From Arthrobacter sp. PAMC25284 (GTDB lineage: Bacteria > Actinomycetota > Actinomycetes > Actinomycetales > Micrococcaceae): a DNA stretch of 64,000 bases. The stretch is taken from the NCBI RefSeq assembly GCF_019443425.1, contig NZ_CP080382.1:2046001-2110000 (forward strand), written 5' to 3'. Below, one piece after another: positions 7,860-17,533 of the stretch (its first letter is position 1; each line of letters starts with the position of its first letter). A program made the translations under genes and the position numbers. A model generated the notes under the pieces. The model did no database searches, was not told the origin of the DNA, and worked only from the letters and a program-made list of their open reading frames with translations.

Positions 7860-10800
7860 ATGAAATACATAAGTTGGAAGACAGCGCTGGGCACAGCGCT
7901 GTCGGCAGCGCTCGTAGCAACGCCACTGGCGGCCGCGCCGGCGTTTGCTGTTGACGCCCCACCCGCCGGTTCGTCTCCGGTCGTTATCAGTGAGGCCTAC
8001 CTGAGCGGCGGCAGTTCCGGGGCCGCCTTCAAGAACAAATTCGTGGAGCTGTACAACTCCTCGGACGCAGCCGTCTCGCTGGAGGGCTGGTCCCTGCAGT
8101 ACCGCACGGGCACAGGCACCGGAACCCCGACCAGCGTCACGGCGCTCAAGGGCAGCATTCCGGCCAAGGGCTACTACCTGGTCAAGGGCGGGACGAACAG
8201 TAATGCTTCCTCTCCCTCCACCGCCCCCGAACTTCCAGCCGCCGATGTCGAGGCCACCGGCTTCAACCCCGCCGGCACCATCGGCACGATCGTTCTCGCC
8301 AAGCAGTCCGGGGCGCTCAATCCGCTGGCCAGCGGCTCCGTGATCGAGCCCGCCAACGTCGCGGACCTCCTCGGCTACGGCACCTCCAATACGTTCGAGG
8401 CTCAGGCGGCAACGGCGCCGTCGAGCAACACCGACGTTAAGAGCCTGAACCGCAGCAACGGCACCGACAGCAACAACAACAAGACCGACTTCACGCTCAG
8501 CGCCAGCGTCACTCCGACGGCGGCCGGCACCCCGGCGCCCGCCCCTGAACCGGACCCCGCTCCGGCTACTCCGCCGGCTGTCAAGGCCATCAACGAAATT
8601 CAGGGCAACGGCGCTGCCAGCCCACTCGTCGGCAACTCCGTCACGACGCGCGGCAAGGTCACGGCCGCCTACCCCACCGGCGGCTTCGCCGGTTACTACC
8701 TGCAGACCCCCGGCACCGGCGGCGACCTGGCCGGGCACACGGCGTCGGACGGGATCTTCGTCCACTCTCCCGCGACCGTCGGCTCGGTCCAGATCGGCGA
8801 CTACGTCGAAGTCACCGGCACCGTCAGCGAGTTCTTCGGCCAGACGCAGCTCAGCGTCACCGACGCCGCCGGTATGGCCAAGCTGACCGAGGCCGCCCCC
8901 GAGGTCAAGCCCACCACCTTCACGCTGCCCGCCGACGAGACCGTCCGCGAAAGCCTCGAGGGTATGCTCCTGGCACCGCAGGGACCGGCCACCGTCTCGG
9001 ATAACTACGCCCTCAACCAGTACGGCGAAATCGGTTTGGCCGGCGGCACCACGCCGCTGGAGCAGCCCACCGCCGTCGCGGAATACGGCTCCGCCACCTA
9101 CACGGCGACTGTGGCGGCCAACGCCGCGCGTGGCATCAAGATCGACGACGGCGCCACGACCAACTTCTTCAGCGCGGCCAACAAGGCTCTGGCCCTGCCG
9201 TACCTGACCACCACGGAACACGTCCGCGTGGGCTCGCCGGTGACGTTCAGCACGAACGTGGTCCTGGGCTATGCCAACAACGCCTGGAAGCTGCAGCCGC
9301 TCACGGCCCTGACTCCGGATAACGCCGGCAGTGTTCAGCCGGTCAGCTTCGGATCCACGCGCACCGAGGCGCCTGCCGCCGTCGGCGGGAACCTGAAGCT
9401 CGCGTCCTTCAACGTGCTCAACTACTTCCCCACCACCGGCGACCAGCTCACCGGTTGCACGTTCAACACTGACCGCGCCGGAAACCCCATCACGGTCAAG
9501 GGCGGCTGCAACGTCCGCGGCGCCGCCAACGCGGAAAACTTCGAACGCCAGCAGGCCAAGATCGTCGCCGCCATCTCCGGCTCCGGCGCGGACGTCGTGA
9601 CGCTCATGGAGGTCGAAAACTCGGCCCAGTTCGGCAAGTACCGCGACGAAGCGCTCGCCAAGCTGGTCGATTCCCTCAACATCGCGACGCCCGGCATTTG
9701 GGACTACGTCCGGACTCCCGCCAACGCTCCCCCGCTGGCCGACGAGGACATGATCCGCACCGCGTTCATCTACAAGAAGGCCGCCGCCGAACCGGTGGGC
9801 GAGTCGATCATCCACAATGACACCACCGCTTTCGCCTCCGCCCGCAAGCCGCTGGCCCAGGTCTTCAAGCCCGTTGGTGCCGGGGATGACAAGAAATTCA
9901 TCGCTATCGCCAACCACTTCAAATCCAAGGGCTCCGCCGCCACCCCGAATGACACCGATAAGGGCCAGGGCAACTCGAACCTGGCCCGCACCGCGCAGGC
10001 CAAGTCCCTGCTGGCGTTCTCAAATGACCTGCAGGCGTCCAAAGGCACCGACAAGGTCTTCCTGATCGGCGATTTCAACGCCTACGCCAAGGAAGACCCG
10101 ATCAATGTCTTCACGGCCGCCGGCTACGTCAACCAGGACGAGAAAGCCAAGAACGCCGATGGCTCCGCAAAGCATTCCTACCTCTTCGGCGGCTTGGTAG
10201 GCTCGCTGGACCACATCCTGGCCTCCCCCGCCGCCAACGCGGTGGTGACCGGTGCGGATATCTGGAACATCAACTCCGTGGAGTCCGTGGCCCTTGAGTA
10301 CAGCCGCTTCAACAACAACATCACCAACTACTATGCCGCGGACCCGTTCCGGGCCAGTGACCACGACCCGGTGGTGGTCGGCCTGAACCTGCCCGCCACA
10401 GTTGAGCTGAACCTCCTTGGAATCAACGACTTCCACGGCCGGATCGACTCCAACACCGTCTTCTTCGCGGGAACCATCGAGAAGCTGCGGGCCGCTGCCG
10501 CACCGGGCGCCACGGCCTTCCTGTCCTCCGGAGACAACATCGGAGCTTCCCTGTTCGCCTCGGCCGTCGCCAACGACCAGCCCTCAATCGACGTGCTGAA
10601 CGCCCTGGACCTGCGCGCCTCGGCGGTTGGCAATCATGAGTTCGACGGTGGCTTCGCTGACTTGCGGGATCGTGTCATCGCCGGCGGGTCGAACGCCAAA
10701 TTCCCCTACCTGGGTGCCAACGTCTACAACAAGGGCACCTCGGAACCGGCGCTGCCGGAATACACGGTGTTGGACCTGAACGGCATCAAGGTCGCCGTGA

Positions 10801-12398
10801 TCGGGACCGTCACCCAAGAGGCGCCCTCGCTGGTCACCCCGGCCGGAATCGCGGAGCTTGAGTTCGGCGATCCCGTCGACGCCATCAACCGCGTCGCAGC
10901 GAAAATTAAGGCCGGCAGGCTCGCGGACGTGATCATCGCGACCAACCACGACGGCGCCGGTTCCGGTGTGCCCGAGGGATCCACCATTGAGCAGGAAGTC
11001 GCCGCCGGTGGCCCGTTCGCCAAAATGGTCACCCAGGTCAGCCCGGATGTCGCTGCGATCTTCAACGGCCACACCCACAAGCAGTACGCGTGGGATGCCC
11101 CGGTCCCAGGCGCGCCGGGCAAGACCCGCCCGATCGTGCAGACCGGCAACTACGGCGAATACATTGGCCAGATTCAGCTCACCGTCGACACGGAAACCAA
11201 AACCGTGACCGGGTACAAGGTCGGGAACGTCAAGCGCACCACGACGGCGGAACAGCCGGCCGCCGATCTGGTGGCACAGTTTCCGCGGGTAGCGGCAGTC
11301 AAGACCATTGTTGACAAGGCCTTGGCCGAAGCGGCCGCCGTCGGCAACCAGCCGGTCGGCAAGGTGACCGCGGACATCACCACCGCCTTCGCGGGTTCCC
11401 CGGCCGTGCGCGACGACCGCGCCAGCGAATCCACGCTGGGCAACCTCGTCGCGGATGTGCTCGTCGACACGCTAAAGACACCCGAACTCGGGGGCGCCGA
11501 AATCGGCGTCGTCAACCCGGGCGGGCTGCGCAACGAGCTGTACTACGCCCCGGACGGCACCATCACGTACGCCGAGGCCAACGCCGTGCTGCCGTTCGTG
11601 AACAACCTCTGGACCACCTCGCTCAATGGCGCCCAGGTCAAGACACTGCTCGAGCAGCAGTGGCAAACCAACCCGGACGGCACGGTCCCCAGCCGCTCCT
11701 ACCAGCAGCTTGGGCTGTCCAAGAACGTCAACTACACGTACGACGCCGCCCGGGCCGCCGGGGACCGGATCACCTCGATCCGGGTCAACGGCGCACTGAT
11801 TGACCCGGCGAAGTCCTACCGGATCGGAACGTTCAACTTCCTGGTTTCGGGCGGCGACAACTTCCGGGTCTTCAAAGAAAGCGCCAACGCCAAGGACTCC
11901 GGGCTCGTGGACCGGGAGGCCTGGATCGGCTATCTGCAGGGGCATGATCCGGTGGCGCCGGACTTCGCCCGCCGCAGCGTCGCCGTCGTGAACACCACGG
12001 CGGCCGAGGTCAAGGGCGGGGACGCCATCACGCTGACCGTCTCCAAGCTCGACCTGACCTCGCTCGGCAGCCCGGCCAACACCGCGCTGCGCGCGTCGTT
12101 CACCGATGCCAGGGGCGTTGTCACCGACCTGGGTTCAGTGGCGGTTTCCGGCGGCGCGGCGACGGTTGATCTGAAGGTGCCCGCTGGAGCAGCGGCCGGA
12201 GCCGGTGTCCTGGTGCTGACCGGAGTCGAGTCCGGGACCGTGGTCAAGGCCGCCGTCACCGTCGCAGCAAGCGAGCCGGTCCCGCCGACGTGCCAGGCCC
12301 CGGTGAAGCCGCAGCGGCCTTCCGATAACGCGGGCCAGGAGAATTACGGCACCGCGATGGCGGCCTACCGCAAATGCCTCAAGGACTCCAAGGACTAG
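7860..12398 (+). CDS. Secreted ExeM/NucH nuclease fused to 5'-nucleotidase
   Basis: A 1512-residue exported multidomain enzyme. A Sec signal peptide occupies about residues 1-31 (hydrophobic core ending AAPAFAVDA). A lamin-tail domain (about 40-160) is followed by a Pro-rich linker near 225 and an OB-fold-like segment. An endonuclease/exonuclease/phosphatase domain starts at LKLASFN (512-518), with GDFN at 737-740 and SDHDP at 833-837 as active-site motifs. A metallophosphoesterase domain follows with NDFHGR from 856, GNHEFD at 924, NHD at 1029 and GHTH at 1070. The C-terminal 5'-nucleotidase domain carries NPGGLRNEL at 1219. It can plausibly cut extracellular DNA and then dephosphorylate nucleotides, giving phosphate and nucleosides. 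There is no sortase motif or terminal membrane segment, so it is probably released. Confidence 0.95.
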   Translation: MKYISWKTALGTALSAALVATPLAAAPAFAVDAPPAGSSPVVISEAYLSGGSSGAAFKNKFVELYNSSDAAVSLEGWSLQYRTGTGTGTPTSVTALKGSIPAKGYYLVKGGTNSNASSPSTAPELPAADVEATGFNPAGTIGTIVLAKQSGALNPLASGSVIEPANVADLLGYGTSNTFEAQAATAPSSNTDVKSLNRSNGTDSNNNKTDFTLSASVTPTAAGTPAPAPEPDPAPATPPAVKAINEIQGNGAASPLVGNSVTTRGKVTAAYPTGGFAGYYLQTPGTGGDLAGHTASDGIFVHSPATVGSVQIGDYVEVTGTVSEFFGQTQLSVTDAAGMAKLTEAAPEVKPTTFTLPADETVRESLEGMLLAPQGPATVSDNYALNQYGEIGLAGGTTPLEQPTAVAEYGSATYTATVAANAARGIKIDDGATTNFFSAANKALALPYLTTTEHVRVGSPVTFSTNVVLGYANNAWKLQPLTALTPDNAGSVQPVSFGSTRTEAPAAVGGNLKLASFNVLNYFPTTGDQLTGCTFNTDRAGNPITVKGGCNVRGAANAENFERQQAKIVAAISGSGADVVTLMEVENSAQFGKYRDEALAKLVDSLNIATPGIWDYVRTPANAPPLADEDMIRTAFIYKKAAAEPVGESIIHNDTTAFASARKPLAQVFKPVGAGDDKKFIAIANHFKSKGSAATPNDTDKGQGNSNLARTAQAKSLLAFSNDLQASKGTDKVFLIGDFNAYAKEDPINVFTAAGYVNQDEKAKNADGSAKHSYLFGGLVGSLDHILASPAANAVVTGADIWNINSVESVALEYSRFNNNITNYYAADPFRASDHDPVVVGLNLPATVELNLLGINDFHGRIDSNTVFFAGTIEKLRAAAAPGATAFLSSGDNIGASLFASAVANDQPSIDVLNALDLRASAVGNHEFDGGFADLRDRVIAGGSNAKFPYLGANVYNKGTSEPALPEYTVLDLNGIKVAVIGTVTQEAPSLVTPAGIAELEFGDPVDAINRVAAKIKAGRLADVIIATNHDGAGSGVPEGSTIEQEVAAGGPFAKMVTQVSPDVAAIFNGHTHKQYAWDAPVPGAPGKTRPIVQTGNYGEYIGQIQLTVDTETKTVTGYKVGNVKRTTTAEQPAADLVAQFPRVAAVKTIVDKALAEAAAVGNQPVGKVTADITTAFAGSPAVRDDRASESTLGNLVADVLVDTLKTPELGGAEIGVVNPGGLRNELYYAPDGTITYAEANAVLPFVNNLWTTSLNGAQVKTLLEQQWQTNPDGTVPSRSYQQLGLSKNVNYTYDAARAAGDRITSIRVNGALIDPAKSYRIGTFNFLVSGGDNFRVFKESANAKDSGLVDREAWIGYLQGHDPVAPDFARRSVAVVNTTAAEVKGGDAITLTVSKLDLTSLGSPANTALRASFTDARGVVTDLGSVAVSGGAATVDLKVPAGAAAGAGVLVLTGVESGTVVKAAVTVAASEPVPPTCQAPVKPQRPSDNAGQENYGTAMAAYRKCLKDSKD

Positions 12399-12417
12399 CT
12401 ACCCCGCCCTCCGCCAC

Positions 12418-12498
12418 TGAGCATGCCCTCCCCTTGGCCGCAGCAATGGACATACTGGCAATTTGTCCATTGCTCAGCCCGGGCGGAGGGCATGCTCA
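12418..12498. terminator. Long bidirectional hairpin between convergent genes
   Basis: The outer 14-bp arms (12418-12431 with 12485-12498) and inner 11-bp arms (12442-12452 with 12464-12474) form one long interrupted stem. It lies between the nuclease and the convergent FAD/NAD(P) gene, so it can end both transcripts. Confidence 0.75.
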
Positions 12499-12522
12499 TT
12501 TCTGGAGGCGCCGGGGAGGGAT

Positions 12523-14598
12523 TCAGCGGCCGAGGATGTGGCGGGCGATCTCGTCGGCGTCGTGCAGTGTGCGCTGGCCGCTGCGGTAGACCGGACCGGA
12601 CTTCTGTCGGGATTCGGCGGCGATGGCCGTCCCCCATTGCGTGGAGGAAAGCTGGAGTCCGAGCACATAGAGGCCCTCCGTGACCGAACCGTTGGCTGCG
12701 AGCGGCCGGTACGGGTGTAGGGCCACATCAAGCCCGGATGTCTCCACCGGAGCACCCTCTACCGTCATCATGAGGCGCGGACGCACCCAGCCCTCGGCGA
12801 GCAACTGTGCAAGCAAGGGTGAGGCGTTGACGGCGACCCTGTTCGACGGCGCCAGCGCCTCGATCATGCACGCGGCCGCCAGGACCTCGCCCGCCACGGC
12901 GCTGCCCTGGGTTCCATCGCCTGGTCCGCTGCCCACCCAGGGCGACGCGGCCGTGAACATCCCGGCAGCCCGGTCCACGGTGAATTTGGGGTCCGGGCCG
13001 ACGAAGCGGACGACCCCCGCGCGGACCAAAGCCGCCAGCTGTTCGGCGCGCAGGGCCGGCGGGCCGCTGGCCAGGCCTTCCACGAACGATTCGAACCAGC
13101 CGCGCAGTCCGGCAACCCAGGATTCGTCGGTGATCCCGCGGTCCGCCACGGCGGTCTTCAGCACCGCCCGGCCGTGGTGCAAGGCACCAATCGCCATCTT
13201 CACCGGGTCGTCCTCGCCGAGCGCCGAGCGCCGGGCGTCATCGACAAGGTAGGCCGCGACCGCGGCGTCCAGCTCGTCACGGGACCCGAACGATCGGCCG
13301 GCCAGAGGCGCGGCGAGGCCCAGGAGGTCCAGCCGGAAGCCCGGCCGGACATGTACATCAAGCACCGGATCGGCGGTGTCCTCCCAGCGGACCGTCGAGT
13401 GGGCATGCGGGTGCATGGCGTCATCCAACGCCTGAAGGAACTCTTCGGGTCCGGTCACGATGGCTTCCGGCTGCGAGCGCGCGAGCGTTGAGTAGTACGC
13501 CCACACGGCGTCGCGGTGCAGGAGCGGCCAGAGATCATGGTCGAAGGACGGCCGGATGCCGATCTCAGCGAACTTCGCGATGGCACGCTCGGTCAGATAC
13601 CGCAACGAGACCGCGGCGGGATAGTACCCGGAGAGGGTTGCCTTGGTCCGGTACGGAGTGCCGCGGCGCGAGGCGGCCAGGATGAGAGGCTCCCGGCCGG
13701 AGGGCAGGTAGCTCAGCCCGCCGTCGTCGCCGGCTACGAACCTGCCGCCGCGCCCCTCCGTCAACTGCCCCATGACGTCAAAGAAGTTCAGGCCCATCCC
13801 GCGCACCAGCACCGGTTTGCCGGCCGGAATCCGGGTCCAGTCCACGTCCGCCGGTGCGGCCGGGGGCAGGTATATCAGTCCGAGCTCCGCCGCCGCGGCC
13901 TGCAACTTGTGCTGTTCGGCGCTGAGCCGCGCTTCGAGGTGGCCCAGCGCCAGCACCACCGAGTCAACGGTGAGCTGGGTTCCATCGTCGAGCCCGACGT
14001 CGAATCCCGCCTTCACTCCGGTTCCGGCCCCGGCCCCGGCCCCGGAGGCGATGGCACCGGATCCCGCAGTGGGAAGGTCCCCGGCGACGCCCGCCCCGCC
14101 GGGGATCGCCGGGGCGGTGGTGGGCCGGACGCTCGTCGCCGCCGCCGGGTGGAAGTCCACCGTCACACCGGCTGGAAGGCGGCTGAGCAGCTGCTCCAGC
14201 GTGGACCGGAGGTAGCGGCCGTACAGTGCCCGGCTGGGGAAGTCCGCGGCGCTGAGCCGGGCCAGCTCGTCCCGTTCCTCCGCCGTCAGTGCAGCGTCCG
14301 GGTGGCGGCGCTGGATTTCACGCCACTGGTCGAAGGTGTATCCGGCGACGGGCCTGGCGAGTTCCTTGTCCTGCGGGACGATCGTGGGATAGAAGGACTG
14401 CGTGTTCATCAGGTACAGCCGCGACTGGCCGGGCTGCCACACGTGCCCGGGTCCCGCCGGGTACGGGTCGATCACGTCGATGTGAAGGGTTTGGTCGGAA
14501 CCGGCCGGTGCCCAGTTGGCCAGCAGCCGCTCCAGCACACTCGTGCCCCGGGGACCGGCGCCGATCACTGCCGTCCGGATGCTTTGCGTTGTGCCCAC
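12523..14598 (-). CDS. FAD/NAD(P)-binding protein (NAD_binding_9 family)
   Basis: About 691 residues. An N-terminal dinucleotide-binding motif, IRTAVIGAGPRGTSVLERLL, is followed by DPYPAGPGHVWQPGQSRLYLMNT, a signature of the FAD-NAD(P)-binding family. A second Rossmann-like motif is GLGHLEARL-type sequence (VVLALGHLE) and GMGLNFFDVMGQL. A Gly/Ala/Pro-rich insertion sits near residue 180-200. I chose the GTG at 14598 because the longer frame to 14694 would overlap the start of the divergent peptidase gene and has no family homology. The reaction is unknown; relatives are annotated only as FAD/NAD(P)-binding or lysine/ornithine monooxygenase-like proteins. The 85-bp gap to 14684 must hold both divergent promoters. 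Confidence 0.85.
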   Translation of the reverse strand: MGTTQSIRTAVIGAGPRGTSVLERLLANWAPAGSDQTLHIDVIDPYPAGPGHVWQPGQSRLYLMNTQSFYPTIVPQDKELARPVAGYTFDQWREIQRRHPDAALTAEERDELARLSAADFPSRALYGRYLRSTLEQLLSRLPAGVTVDFHPAAATSVRPTTAPAIPGGAGVAGDLPTAGSGAIASGAGAGAGTGVKAGFDVGLDDGTQLTVDSVVLALGHLEARLSAEQHKLQAAAAELGLIYLPPAAPADVDWTRIPAGKPVLVRGMGLNFFDVMGQLTEGRGGRFVAGDDGGLSYLPSGREPLILAASRRGTPYRTKATLSGYYPAAVSLRYLTERAIAKFAEIGIRPSFDHDLWPLLHRDAVWAYYSTLARSQPEAIVTGPEEFLQALDDAMHPHAHSTVRWEDTADPVLDVHVRPGFRLDLLGLAAPLAGRSFGSRDELDAAVAAYLVDDARRSALGEDDPVKMAIGALHHGRAVLKTAVADRGITDESWVAGLRGWFESFVEGLASGPPALRAEQLAALVRAGVVRFVGPDPKFTVDRAAGMFTAASPWVGSGPGDGTQGSAVAGEVLAAACMIEALAPSNRVAVNASPLLAQLLAEGWVRPRLMMTVEGAPVETSGLDVALHPYRPLAANGSVTEGLYVLGLQLSSTQWGTAIAAESRQKSGPVYRSGQRTLHDADEIARHILGR

Positions 14599-14683
14599 GG
14601 GATCCAGAGTATCGGCAACCTGCCGGACCGCTTGACCGGCCCTGTGACTTGCTAGCGCGGCGTCATGTTGCTTACATGGGCCA

Positions 14684-16997
14684 ATGACGACCACTGATGC
14701 TTATCTCCCGCCGGCTTCCGGCCCCGCCGGAACCGGCCCGGGCGCAGCCACCGCTCCCGAGCCCGTCGACGAGAACATCTGGCTCGAAGACATCTACGGC
14801 GCGGAACAACTCGCCTGGGTCCGCGGACAGAACGCCCGCACCGAGGAGCTGTTGGAGGGTGCGGAGTACGCGGCACTGGAAAGCAGCATCCTGGAGGTTC
14901 TCGACTCCACGGACCGGATCGCAATGGTCGGCAAACACGGCGACTGGTACTACAACTTCTGGAAGGACGGGACGAACCCCCGGGGACTATGGCGGCGGAC
15001 CCGCTGGGAGAGCTACCGGGCAGGGTCACCCGAGTGGGACGTCCTGCTGGACGTGGACGCGCTGGCCGCCGACGAAGGCCAGGAATGGGTGTTCCACGGC
15101 GCCAGCTTCCTCAGGCCGCCCGCTGGAGAACCGCACCGGCGGGCCCTGCTGGCGTTTTCCCCCGATGGCGGCGACGCGAACCGTCACCGCGAGTTCGACG
15201 TCGAGTCCCGCGGCTTCGTCGACCCGGCCACGGGCGGCTTCGACCTGCCCGTGGGCAAGGGCAACGCCTCCTGGCTGGACGCTGACACCCTGTTGGTCGC
15301 CACCACGGCCGATGGGCTGCCACGCACCACCTCGTCCTATGCCCGGACCGGTGTGAAGCTTCGCCGCGGCGGATCCCTCGCGCAGGCCGAGGTCCTGTTC
15401 GACATCCCGCAGGAGCACATGATGGCCATCGTGGCACATGACTCCACCCCGGGCTTCGAGCGGACGTTCGCCGTGGACTGGATCAGCTTTTTCGAGAAGA
15501 ACACCTCGGTCTTTCTGGACGGGCAGTGGATGCAGTTTGACGTTCCGGCAGAGGTGAACCTGAGCGCGCATCGTGAGTGGCTGCTGTTCCGGCCGCAGAA
15601 GGACTGGACTGTCGACGGTGCCACGTACCCTGCCGGTTCCCTGCTGACGGCAGGTTTCGAGGAATTCCTCGCCGGCCGCCGGGAGCTGTCCGTACTGTTC
15701 ACCCCGGATGCGCACACCTCGCTGCAGTCGTGGTCCTGGACCCGCGATTTCCTGCTGTTGAACCTGCTGCGGGACGTCTCGTCAGAGATCCGGGTCCTGG
15801 ATCCGCAGCGCGCCGGAACGGACGTCGCCTGGGCCTCCACCACGCTGGACGCCTGCCCGCCGCTGCATGATGTCAATGCATTCGCCGTCGATGACGAGGA
15901 CGACGCAGGCGACGCGGACGAGGACGGGACGGCCGGCGACGGCCAGGTCGCCGAGGAAGCCGCCCCGGGGGCGGGGAACGACTTCTGGCTCGTAGCCACC
16001 GGGTTCACGACGCCGACCACCCTCACGCGGGGCACGTTGCGCCGCGCCCCGACCGACGGAGCCGGCGGTGGCGGTGTGGCCGGCGCCGGCGGTGTGGCCA
16101 GCACCCACGAGGTGATCCGTTCCTCGCCGTCGTTCTTCAACGAAGCAGACTACGAGGTCCAGCAACACTTCGCTGAGTCCAAGGACGGCACCCGGGTCCC
16201 CTACTTCCAGGTGGCGGCAAAAGACCTCGTACTGGACGGCGAGAACCCCACGCAGCTCTCCGGCTACGGCGGATTCGAGATCTCCCGGACCCCGGCCTAC
16301 AGCGGTGCGGTCGGCCGGGGCCTGGCTGGAGCGGCGAACGGCGGAGTCCGCCGGTGTCGGCGGAGATGCCGCGCACTCCCGCGGCGGCGTCTACGTGGTG
16401 GCCAATATCCGCGGCGGTGGCGAGTACGGGCCGGACTGGCACCGCGCCGCCCTCCAGGAAAACCGGCACCGCGCATACGAGGACTTTGCCGCCGTCGCAC
16501 AGGACCTGATTTCCCGCGGCGTCACATCACGCCAGCGCCTCGGCTGCGTGGGCGGGTCAAACGGCGGCCTGCTGGTCGGGAACATGCTCACGCAGTACCC
16601 GGAACTTTTCGGCGCCGTGTCCTGCGGAGTTCCGCTCCTGGACATGCGCCGCTACACCAAGCTCTCCGCCGGGCACTCCTGGATCGGCGAATATGGCGAC
16701 CCCGACGCACCCGAGCAGTGGGACTTCATCCGGACATTCTCCCCGTACCACTTGCTGAAGGACGGGGTGGAATACCCGGAGACGTTTATCTGGACCGCTA
16801 CCTCGGATGACCGCGTCGGACCCGTGCAGGCCCGGAAGATGGCGGCGCGGATGCAGGCGATGGGCATCCCGAACGTCTGGTTCCATGAGGCGTTGGAAGG
16901 CGGCCACGCGGGAGCCTCGGACAACCGGCAGGCGGCTGCGCTGCAGAGCCGCAGCCAGCACTTCCTGTGGCGTTCACTGGCGGGCCCCGCAGCCTGA
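14684..16997 (+). pseudogene. S9A prolyl oligopeptidase, interrupted by one extra G
   Basis: A beta-propeller and hydrolase enzyme of about 770 residues that cleaves peptides after proline. The first frame from 14684 encodes the propeller (IWLEDIYGAEQLAWVRGQN onward) up to GFEISRTPAYSGAVGR. It then turns into Arg-rich nonsense. The homologous catalytic domain resumes in another frame as AWLERRTAE and continues to 16997. Removing one G from the run at 16317-16320 restores a single frame. The catalytic triad is intact in the second part: Ser in GGSNGG (codon 16557), Asp in SDDRVGP (codon 16809) and His in EGGHAG (codon 16905). A sequencing error is as likely as true inactivation. Acidic (DDEDDAGDADED) and Gly-rich insertions sit near residues 405-470. 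Confidence 0.85.
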
Positions 16998-17013
16998 ACC
17001 TCCCCCTGATGAA

Positions 17014-17074
17014 CCGCGGGGTCACTTTTCGCCCGTCCTGCGGGGCGTGGGACGGGCGAAAAGTGACCCCGCGG
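17014..17074. terminator. 25-bp perfect hairpin after peptidase gene
   Basis: Perfect 25-bp arms, 17014-17038 and 17050-17074, enclose an 11-nt loop. The arms contain GGGGTCACTTTTCGCCCGTCC and its complement. The stem is far longer than needed for termination and may be a genome-wide repeat. Confidence 0.8.
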
Positions 17075-17135
17075 TGGCCGTTTTGCGCTGGGTGCCTCCT
17101 TCTGCGTATCCTTGGTTGGCTAGTTGCTAGCAATT

Positions 17136-17223
17136 GGAGACGTGCCAGAGCGGCCGAATGGGCTTCACTGCTAATGAAGTGTGGGGCACAACTCCACCGG
17201 GGGTTCAAATCCCCCCGTCTCCG
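17136..17223 (+). tRNA. tRNA-Ser (GCT anticodon)
   Basis: Acceptor stem GGAGACG (17136-17142) with CGTCTCC (17216-17222), discriminator G17223. Anticodon stem CTTCA/TGAAG holds GCT at 17170-17172. A long variable arm and GTTCAAATC T loop are present. CCA is not encoded. Confidence 0.97.
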
Positions 17224-17228
17224 CGTTT

Positions 17229-17255
17229 GGCCCCGGTCCTGGACCGGGGCCTTTT
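17229..17255 (+). terminator. Terminator after tRNA-Ser(GCT)
   Basis: GGCCCCGG (17229-17236) pairs with CCGGGGCC (17244-17251) and is followed by TTTT. Confidence 0.85.
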
Positions 17256-17533
17256 GCGTATCCCCGGATAGGTGCGGACCCGGACAACCCGGCGGGCCCG
17301 TTCGCCGGCTTCAATTACCGCCCCGGCCCTGACCGTTCACGGAACTACCGCGGCTACCGTGCCGACGTCGGCCTGGACCCGGCGATTCCCGGCCCCCGGC
17401 CCCCGGACCGTCCGGCTGTCGGACCTCCGGTGCCTGACACTATGTCCTGATGACAGGATGGCTCTATGGATGACACCGCCGCGGGTCACGCGATCGTTGG
17501 AGACGGCCGGCTTTTGCCTGCAGGCACCACAGC
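17256..17533. other. Intergenic region before MFS gene
   Basis: About 280 bp, C/G-rich with runs such as CCCCCGG around 17390-17410. No credible gene or RNA seen. Confidence 0.4.

Noticed and set aside
7851..9917. 688-residue minus-strand frame opposite the nuclease gene
   Set aside because: Shadow of the nuclease; composition is Gly/Val/Arg/Asp repetitive and has no domain.
14599..14694. N-terminal extension of the FAD/NAD(P) gene
   Set aside because: Overlaps the divergent peptidase start and is not conserved in style; the Rossmann motif begins just after GTG 14598.
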